5,423 nucleotides of DNA from Rubrivirga sp. (lineage in GTDB: Bacteria; Bacteroidota; Rhodothermia; Rhodothermales; Rubricoccaceae), in contig JAAXJP010000586.1 in the NCBI GenBank assembly GCA_012269805.1, positions 1 through 5,423 on the forward strand, given 5' to 3'. This document shows, piece after piece, positions 1 to 4,987 of this stretch. The translations under genes were made by a program, and so were the position numbers. Position 1 is the stretch's first letter, and the number at the start of each line of letters is the position of its first letter. Under the pieces are notes generated by a model. That model saw only the letters and a program-made list of their open reading frames with translations. It searched no databases and was not told where the DNA came from.

Positions 1-924
1 TTGGCCGTGGACCCCTCCCGCCGCGAGGCGGCGGGGGGCCTCCGCGGCGTCCGCCAGCGGCAGAACGTCGGCGACGAGCGGGCGGAGGAGGCCGCGGTCG
101 ACGAGCGTGGCGATCTGGTCGAGCATCCCGCCGTCGCGCTGCATCATCACGAGGTGGACCGTCCCGTTTTTCCGGTAGGCCTGCCCGAGCCCGCCGCCGG
201 CGTCGCCCACGATCGTCGCCATCCGCCCGAACTCGGCGAGGGCGGGCACGCTCTGGGCGAGCGTGTCGCCGCCGACGGTGTCGAGGATCACGTTGGCGCC
301 GAGGCCGCACGAGAGGTCGTCCACCTCAGCGATAGAGTCGCCGCTCTCGTAGTCCACGAACCGGTCGGCGCCGAGGTCGAGGAGCGTGTCCCCCATCTCC
401 GCGTTGCCCACGACGACGACCTCGGCCCCGGCCGCGTGGGCGATCTGGACGGCGAAGTGGCCCACGCCGCCGCCGCCGTGGATCAGCACGAGCTCGCCGA
501 CCTCCAGCCGGCACCGCGTCACGAGCGCCTGCCACGCCGTGCAGGCCGCCAGCGGGATCGCCGCGGCCTCCTCGAACGACAGCCGGTCGGGCTTGACGAC
601 GACGTGCCCGGCGTCGGCCGCGTGGAGCTCGGCGTAGGTCCCGGTCGCGTTGAGGTCGGGCGTGTAGAACACCTCGTCGCCGACCGTGAGGTCGTCCACG
701 CCGTCGCCGACGGCCTCGATCACGCCGGCCGCGTCGTACCCGAGGACGACCGGCGGCTCGATTCCGTAGTCGCCTCCTCGGCTCCGGATCTTGGTGTCGA
801 CGGGGTTGACCGACGCGGCGTGGACGCGGACGAGGACTTGGCCGGGTCCGGCCTCGGGGTCGGCGACCTCGCGGAGTTGGAGGACGTCGGGGTCGCCGAA
901 CTGGTCGAACTGGATGGCGTGCAT
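1..924 (-). CDS. Zinc-independent quinone oxidoreductase-like medium-chain dehydrogenase (3' end outside window)
   Basis: The reverse strand from ATG at 924-922 stays open for 308 codons to the window edge, so the C-terminus is missing. The family is usually only slightly longer, so probably about 10-25 residues are lost. The protein starts MHAIQFDQFGDPDVL, typical of NAD(P)H:quinone oxidoreductases of the zeta-crystallin/QOR branch of the medium-chain dehydrogenase superfamily. The N-terminal GroES-like domain carries HAASVNPVDTKIR (35-47) and GYDAAGVIEAVGDGV (62-76). The Rossmann NADPH-binding glycine motif is HGGGGVGHFAVQIA (149-162), followed by LGADRFVDY (184-192) and ILDTVGG (213-219). 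The cysteine ligands of zinc alcohol dehydrogenases are absent, so a zinc-free NADPH-dependent reductase of quinones or enones is expected in the cytoplasm. The substrate cannot be told. The leader before the ATG is pyrimidine-rich (CTCTCCCCTCCCGTCCC), with no Shine-Dalgarno site. The gene diverges from the MATE transporter gene. Family confidence is high; substrate confidence is low. Confidence 0.93.
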   Translation of the reverse strand, partial: MHAIQFDQFGDPDVLQLREVADPEAGPGQVLVRVHAASVNPVDTKIRSRGGDYGIEPPVVLGYDAAGVIEAVGDGVDDLTVGDEVFYTPDLNATGTYAELHAADAGHVVVKPDRLSFEEAAAIPLAACTAWQALVTRCRLEVGELVLIHGGGGVGHFAVQIAHAAGAEVVVVGNAEMGDTLLDLGADRFVDYESGDSIAEVDDLSCGLGANVILDTVGGDTLAQSVPALAEFGRMATIVGDAGGGLGQAYRKNGTVHLVMMQRDGGMLDQIATLVDRGLLRPLVADVLPLADAAEAPRRLAAGGVHGQ

Positions 925-981
925 GGGACGGGAGGGGAGAGGGGCGGGGACAACGCGACCCCCGCACTGCCGTTCAGCGCA

Positions 982-1009
982 GGGCGGGGTCTGGGGGATC
1001 GCCCCGCCC
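982..1009. repeat. GC-rich inverted repeat GGGCGGGG / CCCCGCCC
   Basis: Positions 982-989 (GGGCGGGG) and 1002-1009 (CCCCGCCC) are perfect reverse complements, separated by a 12-nt loop. The element ends 58 bp upstream of the oxidoreductase start and about 160 bp upstream of the MATE start. It could be an operator, a leader hairpin of the oxidoreductase mRNA, or a member of a dispersed intergenic repeat family. The pairing is seen; the function is unknown. Confidence 0.5.
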
Positions 1010-1070
1010 ACCGCGGTGTCTCCGCAAAGCGCCCGAGGCGGCCGGGGCCGGGCGTCCGGCGGCGCCTGTG

Positions 1071-1119
1071 GAAAGGGCCGGGGCAGGCGCGGTGAAGGTC
1101 CCGGCGAGAAAGCCCTTTC
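1071..1119. repeat. Inverted repeat GAAAGGGC / GCCCTTTC upstream of MATE gene
   Basis: GAAAGGGC at 1071-1078 and GCCCTTTC at 1112-1119 are perfect reverse complements. Inside them CGGG (1079-1082) can pair with CCCG (1100-1103), giving a nested stem with an asymmetric bulge at 1104-1111. The right arm is also part of a smaller local palindrome, GAAAGCCCTTTC (1108-1119). The element ends 49 bp before the MATE ATG, where an operator or a 5' leader structure would sit. In such GC-rich DNA an 8-bp match is only modest evidence. Confidence 0.4.
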
Positions 1120-1168
1120 GGGCCCGCGGTCTCCGAACAGCCCACGGCGGCCGGGATACGAGAGGTCC

Positions 1169-2593
1169 ATGCTCGACACGCTGCTCGCCCCCATCCGCCT
1201 CGCCGTCGACCGCGTCGGTCTCGTGCTGGCCTCGCTGGGCCTCGTGAGCACGCGCCGCGCGCGCCGCGTCTCCGACCTCGCGTGGCCCCGGATCGTGACC
1301 GGCGTCGCCCGGATGTCGCAGTCGACGGCCGACGTGGCGATGGTGGGGACGGCGCTCGGGACGGCGGCGATCGCGGGCGTCGGGTACGCCACGCCGTTCT
1401 GGCTGCTGGCGTTCATGGTCGGCGGCGGGATCGCGGGCGGGACGCTCAGTCTCGTCTCGCAGCGGTTCGGCGCCGGCCGCCGCGACGCCATCGGCGGTGC
1501 CGTGACGACGAGCGCGGCGCTGGCGCTCGCCGCGGTCGTCCCGCTGGCGGCGGCCGTCGGGGTGTTTGCGGAGCCGCTCATCGGCCTGCTCGGGTCCGGG
1601 GGGGAGGCCGTCGCCCTCGGCGCCGCCTACCTCCGGGTGGCCGCCCTCGGGATGCCGTTCGCCGCGCTGAACCTCGTGGCCAGCCGCGCGCTCGTGGGCG
1701 CCGGCGACGCGAAGACGCCGATGCTCGCGCGGGCCGGCGGGGCGGTCCTCAACATCGGGCTCAACGCGTGGCTCATCTTCGGCGCCGACCTCGGCGTGGT
1801 CGGCGCCGCGGTCGGGACGGTCGTGTCGAGCGTGGCCGTCACGGCTGTGTTCTCGTGGGGGCTCCTCCGGGGGCGGCTCCCCGGCGTCGGGCGGTTGCCG
1901 GTCCAGATCGGGCGGGCGGCCGTCCGCTGGGACGCGACGACGGCCCGCCAGTTGGTCCAGATCGCGACGCCGCTGGCGCTCACGAACCTCGTCCAGACCG
2001 GGGGCCAGTTCCCGCTGATGGCCGTCGTGAGCCTGTTCGGGCCGGAGGTCGTGGCCGCGTTCGTCGTCGCCCTCCGGATCCGTGACCTCATGAACACGCC
2101 AGGCTGGGGCTTCGGGCTCGCGTCGAGCAGCCTCGTCGGGCGCTCGCTCGGGACGGGGCGCGAAGGCGAGGCCGGCGCCTACGCCCGCGACGCGCTCCGC
2201 ATCGCCGTGGCCGTCTACGTGCTCGCCGCGACGGCGGTGTTCGCGTTCGCCGGGCCCGTCAGCCGCCTGTTCGTGAGCGACCCGGCCGTGCTCCCGACGA
2301 CCGTCGCCCTCGTCCGCGTCACGTGCGTCAGCGTCGTGCTGTGGGGCGTGGTGACCGGCGCGAAGGGGCCGCTCCGGGCGAGCGGCGACACGCGGTGGCC
2401 GCTCGTCGGGCACGTCGCCGCGCTTGTCGGGTTCGTCCTCCCCGCCGCCTACCTCGGGGCGACGACCGCGCTGGGCGTGGCCGGTCTGGGGCTGGCGCTC
2501 TTGCTCGAGACCGGCGTCCCGGCGGCGGTGACGTACGCCCGCTTCCGGAGCGGCCGGTGGAAGCTCGTCAGCCGGGCCTACCGCCCGGCCTGA
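1169..2593 (+). CDS. MATE-family multidrug/cation efflux transporter
   Basis: The gene encodes a 474-residue inner-membrane protein, the normal length for a MATE antiporter. These export drugs or other organic cations in exchange for Na+ or H+. Hydrophobic segments suggest about 12 membrane helices in two homologous halves (roughly 40-235 and 260-458). N-half signatures are DLAWPRIVTG (36-45), TADVAMVG (53-60, with Asp55 where the helix-1 cation-site Asp of MATE proteins falls), SQRFGAG (97-103) and GAGDAKTPM (177-185). C-half equivalents are LVGRSLGTG (322-330) and LRASGDTRWPL (402-412). In helix 5, LNIGLNAWLIFG has Asn199 where many archaeal-type MATEs have Asp, as in NorM-like members. The ATG at 1169 was chosen because sequence homologous to the family starts just after it and the upstream frame overlaps the divergent gene. 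AGAGG at 1161-1165 is only 3 nt from the ATG, so the ribosome site is poor. The N-terminal stretch of about 35 residues is longer than in many relatives. Family assignment is secure; substrate and coupling ion are unknown. Confidence 0.95.
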   Translation: MLDTLLAPIRLAVDRVGLVLASLGLVSTRRARRVSDLAWPRIVTGVARMSQSTADVAMVGTALGTAAIAGVGYATPFWLLAFMVGGGIAGGTLSLVSQRFGAGRRDAIGGAVTTSAALALAAVVPLAAAVGVFAEPLIGLLGSGGEAVALGAAYLRVAALGMPFAALNLVASRALVGAGDAKTPMLARAGGAVLNIGLNAWLIFGADLGVVGAAVGTVVSSVAVTAVFSWGLLRGRLPGVGRLPVQIGRAAVRWDATTARQLVQIATPLALTNLVQTGGQFPLMAVVSLFGPEVVAAFVVALRIRDLMNTPGWGFGLASSSLVGRSLGTGREGEAGAYARDALRIAVAVYVLAATAVFAFAGPVSRLFVSDPAVLPTTVALVRVTCVSVVLWGVVTGAKGPLRASGDTRWPLVGHVAALVGFVLPAAYLGATTALGVAGLGLALLLETGVPAAVTYARFRSGRWKLVSRAYRPA

Positions 2594-2599
2594 CGCCGC

Positions 2600-2645
2600 C
2601 CGCCTCGGTCGGACGGCGGGGCACCTCGCGACCGTATCGAGGCGG
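2600..2645. terminator. Candidate bidirectional terminator hairpin in convergent gap
   Basis: The MATE gene (ending at 2593) and the esterase gene (ending at 2652) converge across 58 bp. In this gap CCGCCTCG (2600-2607) is a perfect reverse complement of CGAGGCGG (2638-2645), and GTCG (2608-2611) can pair with CGAC (2629-2632) inside it. No T-tract follows on either strand, so it is not a classic intrinsic terminator. A hairpin serving both converging transcripts is the simplest reading. Confidence 0.45.
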
Positions 2646-2651
2646 AGTAAG

Positions 2652-3602
2652 TCAGGGGCAGGCGCGCGCGAGCGCGACGGCCGCCGGACCCGCAGGGCGG
2701 TCCGCCCGGCTGAGGTAGAGCGCCCCGACCTCGTGGTTGAACGCGGCCATAACCTCCGTCTCGTACGGCACGCCCGCGGCGCCGAGCGCCCGCGCGAGCG
2801 CCTCGGCCTGCGTGCGGAAATAGTCGGCCTCGCCGTCGGCGTAGATGACGCGGACGGGCGGGGCCTCGGGCGTGACATAGCTCGTGGGCGAGGCCTCGAC
2901 CTGCCAGGCGTAGGGGTCGGGCGGCGGTCCGGCGATCTCCTCCCGGGTGGGCGAGAACCGCTCGGCGTAGTAACCGAAACGCGCCCCGGCCTCCCACGTG
3001 GCCGCGTCGGTCAGGTCGAGCGCGGCGCCGCTGACCGAGACGAGCCCGCAGACCGGCTCGGCCCCGGCCCGCTCCCGGAGGCTCGCGTCGAAGGCGACGT
3101 GAGCGGCGAGCTGCGCGCCGGCCGAGTGGCCCATCAGCACGACGCGCGCCGGGTCGCCGCCGCGCGCGGCGACGGTGTCCTGGACGAACGCGAGCGCCGC
3201 CGCCACGTCGGACCGCTGCTCCCGCCACGTCGCGCCGGGCTGGAGCCGGTAGCTGGTCACGGCCGCCCCGATCCCACGCTCCGCAAGGTACCGGCCGACG
3301 TTGCCGTAGAGGTCCTCGCCGCCGAACGTGAGCTGGCGGTCGCCCTCGACCCACCCGCCGCCGTGGACGAACAGGACGACGGGCCACGGCCGCTGCCGCA
3401 CCGAGTCCGGCGACGGGAGGAACAGGTCGAGCCGGTGCTTGTCGAGCCCGTCGTCGAGGTAGGCGACGTCGGCGCGGACGAGGGAGGCGTCGAGGCCGAC
3501 CTCGTCGTAGAACACGTCGGCGGCGAGCGACTTGGCGGGGCCGCACCCCCCGAGAGCGATCAACGTGACGGCGAGGAAGGCAGGGCGGAGGGCGTGGATC
3601 AT
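2652..3602 (-). CDS. Lipoprotein alpha/beta-hydrolase (carboxylesterase/BD-FAE-like)
   Basis: The gene encodes 316 residues from ATG 3602-3600 to TGA 2654-2652. It starts with a lipoprotein signal peptide (MIHALRPAFLAVTLIALGGC): an Arg, a hydrophobic core, and the lipobox L-G-G-Cys20. The mature enzyme should therefore be lipid-anchored outside the cytoplasmic membrane. The fold is the COG0657 esterase type: oxyanion-hole HGGGW (80-84), nucleophile elbow GHSAG (158-162, Ser160), likely acid Asp260 in YADGEADYF, and likely base His290 in FNHEVG. The set is complete, so an active serine esterase, lipase-like or feruloyl-esterase-like enzyme is expected; the substrate is unknown. A second in-frame ATG at 3620-3618 would add MGRLPL. 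I prefer 3602 because it gives a compact signal peptide and follows the pyrimidine leader CTTCCCCTC seen at other starts here. It lies 91 bp downstream of the M20 gene in the same direction, so co-transcription is possible. Confidence 0.92.
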   Translation of the reverse strand: MIHALRPAFLAVTLIALGGCGPAKSLAADVFYDEVGLDASLVRADVAYLDDGLDKHRLDLFLPSPDSVRQRPWPVVLFVHGGGWVEGDRQLTFGGEDLYGNVGRYLAERGIGAAVTSYRLQPGATWREQRSDVAAALAFVQDTVAARGGDPARVVLMGHSAGAQLAAHVAFDASLRERAGAEPVCGLVSVSGAALDLTDAATWEAGARFGYYAERFSPTREEIAGPPPDPYAWQVEASPTSYVTPEAPPVRVIYADGEADYFRTQAEALARALGAAGVPYETEVMAAFNHEVGALYLSRADRPAGPAAVALARACP

Positions 3603-3645
3603 GAGGGGAAGACGCCCCATGACGGCACACGTTCGGCCCGACGGC

Positions 3646-3693
3646 GCCCGCCTCGGCCCTTCGACTCCGCTCAGGGGAGTCGCCGAGGTGGGC
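3646..3693 (-). terminator. Two-tier hairpin directly after the M20 stop codon
   Basis: The arm 3646-3657 (GCCCGCCTCGGC) pairs with 3682-3693 (GCCGAGGTGGGC) over 12 positions. Eleven are Watson-Crick; position 3650/3689 is G-U in plus-strand RNA and C-A in minus-strand RNA. Inside it, GACTCC (3663-3668) pairs with GGAGTC (3676-3681) around a 7-nt loop, leaving a 5-nt bulge at 3658-3662. The outer stem begins at the base next to the M20 stop codon (3696-3694). That fits a transcript-end or intercistronic mRNA-stabilising structure between the M20 and esterase genes. No U-tract follows on the minus strand, so efficient intrinsic termination is doubtful. Confidence 0.5.
3657..3677. repeat. Dispersed intergenic repeat-like word CCTTCGACTCCGCTCAGG
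   Basis: The loop side of the hairpin contains CCTTCGACTCCGCTCAGG (3658-3675). From memory, this word and close variants recur in many copies in intergenic DNA of various GC-rich bacteria, often beside gene ends and in inverted pairs. Its ends CCCT and AGGG (3657-3660, 3673-3676) can also pair. Only one copy is visible here, so calling it a repeat rests on that recollection rather than on this window. Confidence 0.45.
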
Positions 3694-4887
3694 CTATCCG
3701 GCCAGCTGGCGGACGGCGAGCGCGGCGAGGAAGCCCATGCCCGTCCGCAGCGCCTCCTCGTCGACGGTCATCTTCGGCGTGTGGAGCCCGTGCGTGATCC
3801 CCTCGGCCTCGTTGCCGACGCCGAGGACCGAAAAGGCCCCCGGGACCTGCTCGGTGTAGAAGGCGAAGTCCTCCGACGCGTACCACATCGGGAGGTCGAC
3901 GACGCGCTCGTCCCCGACGTAGTCGACGGCCGTCTGGCGGACGAGCGCGGCCGCGGCCTCGTCGTTCCGAAGGACCGGGTAGCCGACGACGATCCGGACC
4001 TCGCACGTGACGCCGAGCGCCTCAGCCGTCTTCTCGGCCGTGCGCCGGATGAGGTCGTGGGCCTCGAAGCGCCAGTCCTCGTCCATCGACCGGAACGTGC
4101 CGTCGAGGCGGACCTCCTCGGGGATCACGTTCGTGGCGCCCTCGGCGGCCACGCGCCCGAACGAGAGAAGCGACGGGACCCCCGGCGGTCGGTTCCGCGA
4201 GATCACCGACTGGAGCGCCGTCAGGATGTGGGCTTGGGCGAGGACCGTGTCGGTGAGAAGGTGCGGGGCCGCCGCGTGCCCGCCTCTCCCGCGGACCGTC
4301 AGGTAGACCTCGTCCGCGCTCGCCATGAACGTACCGGCGCGGACGCCGAGCGTGCCGGCCGGGAGGTCGGGGAACACGTGCTGGCCGAAGATCCGCTCGA
4401 CGGGCCCCCGCCCGTCCATCTCGCCGAGCACACCCTCCTCGATCATCACACTCGCCCCGCCCGGCGCCTTCTCCTCGCTCGGCTGGAACACGAGGCGGAC
4501 CGTGCCCGCGAGGTCGTCGCGGAGCGTGTGCAGGATGTGCGCGGCCCCCAGCAGCATCGCCGTGTGGGCGTCGTGGCCGCACGCGTGCATCCGACCGTCG
4601 ACCTCGGAGGCGAAGTCCAGTCCGGTCGCCTCGCGGATGGGGAGGGCGTCGATGTCGGCCCGGAGCGCGACGGTGGGGCCGGGGCGCCCTCCCCCGACGT
4701 GGGCGACGACGCCCGTCGTCGCGACGCCCTCGGTCGGCTCGAGGCCGATCCCGCGGAGCGTCTCGGCGATGAGCGCGGCCGTCTCGTGCTCTTCGAACGC
4801 CAGCTCAGGGCGGCGGTGGATCTGGCGGCGGAGGCGGACGACCTCGGGGAAGCGGTCGTCGGCGAGAGAGCGGACGCGGTCGAGCAC
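3694..4887 (-). CDS. M20-family amidohydrolase (N-acyl-L-amino-acid / hippurate hydrolase type)
   Basis: The protein has 397 residues, the usual size for the M20D aminoacylase/IAA-amino-acid hydrolase/hippuricase group. These use two metal ions to cleave the amide bond of N-acyl amino acids or related substrates. Motifs in order are RRQIHRRPELAFEEHET (20-36), ALRADIDALPI (74-84), MHACGHDAHTAMLLGAA (100-116) and VFQPSEEKAPGGA (133-145). Then come GQHVFPDLPAGTLG (168-181), the lid-domain GRGGHAAAPH (200-209), ASEDFAFY (337-344) and GLHTPKM (367-373). Likely metal ligands are Cys103, His105, Glu139, His170 and His369, with Glu138 as catalytic base; all are present, so it should be active. There is no signal peptide, so it is cytoplasmic. 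The start is GTG at 4887-4885, because an in-frame TAG lies just upstream (4917-4915) with no ATG between. The leader is pyrimidine-rich (CTCTCCCCCC), without a Shine-Dalgarno site. It diverges from the penicillin-acylase-like gene and precedes the esterase gene. The exact substrate is unknown. Confidence 0.95.
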   Translation of the reverse strand: MLDRVRSLADDRFPEVVRLRRQIHRRPELAFEEHETAALIAETLRGIGLEPTEGVATTGVVAHVGGGRPGPTVALRADIDALPIREATGLDFASEVDGRMHACGHDAHTAMLLGAAHILHTLRDDLAGTVRLVFQPSEEKAPGGASVMIEEGVLGEMDGRGPVERIFGQHVFPDLPAGTLGVRAGTFMASADEVYLTVRGRGGHAAAPHLLTDTVLAQAHILTALQSVISRNRPPGVPSLLSFGRVAAEGATNVIPEEVRLDGTFRSMDEDWRFEAHDLIRRTAEKTAEALGVTCEVRIVVGYPVLRNDEAAAALVRQTAVDYVGDERVVDLPMWYASEDFAFYTEQVPGAFSVLGVGNEAEGITHGLHTPKMTVDEEALRTGMGFLAALAVRQLAG

Positions 4888-4987
4888 GGCAGGGTCGGGG
4901 GGAGAGGTGAGAGTCTACCCGCCCGGAACGCTCGGTGCCGGCGCGCGATTCATGGGCATCCGGAACCGCTTCCACCCCGTGCTCTCC
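4888..4987. promoter_or_regulatory. Divergent intergenic region, M20 gene / penicillin acylase gene
   Basis: About 100 bp lie between the GTG of the M20 gene and the preferred ATG of the acylase gene, or 64 bp if the acylase starts at 4952. Two back-to-back promoters must fit here, so they probably overlap and may be co-regulated. I cannot read a clear promoter consensus. The least G/C-rich patches are at about 4907-4917 and 4947-4953. Confidence 0.45.

Larger units (their letters stand above)
925..1168. promoter_or_regulatory. Divergent intergenic region between oxidoreductase and MATE genes
   Basis: This 244-bp gap separates two divergently transcribed genes and must hold the promoter of each. 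No convincing -10/-35 pair can be read, because the region is almost entirely G and C. Only short A/T-containing patches occur, near 1068-1075, 1106-1118 and 1154-1160. It contains two perfect 8-bp inverted repeats, listed separately. A frame on the plus strand stays open through it into the MATE gene (from 791), but upstream of 1169 it is antisense to the oxidoreductase and resembles no transporter, so I treat it as non-coding. Confidence 0.6.

Noticed and set aside
1..1095. Plus-strand open frame of 364 codons from the left edge
   Set aside because: It is antisense to the oxidoreductase gene, whose protein shows clear family motifs. The translation is low-complexity (rich in V, D, E, R, G), as expected from the complement of GC-rich coding DNA.
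791..1168. Extension of the MATE frame upstream to 791, giving a 600-residue protein
   Set aside because: The extra 126 residues overlap the divergent oxidoreductase gene, have no transporter character, and make the protein far longer than the family.
974..2878. Minus-strand open frame of 634 codons across the MATE gene
   Set aside because: It lies opposite the MATE gene and is dominated by R, P, A, G, E and D with no recognisable domain. The MATE reading on the plus strand is unmistakable.
3603..3620. Upstream ATG at 3620 as start of the esterase
   Set aside because: It adds six residues before an already complete lipoprotein signal peptide, and the pyrimidine leader lies directly before 3602. 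It is not excluded, only less likely.
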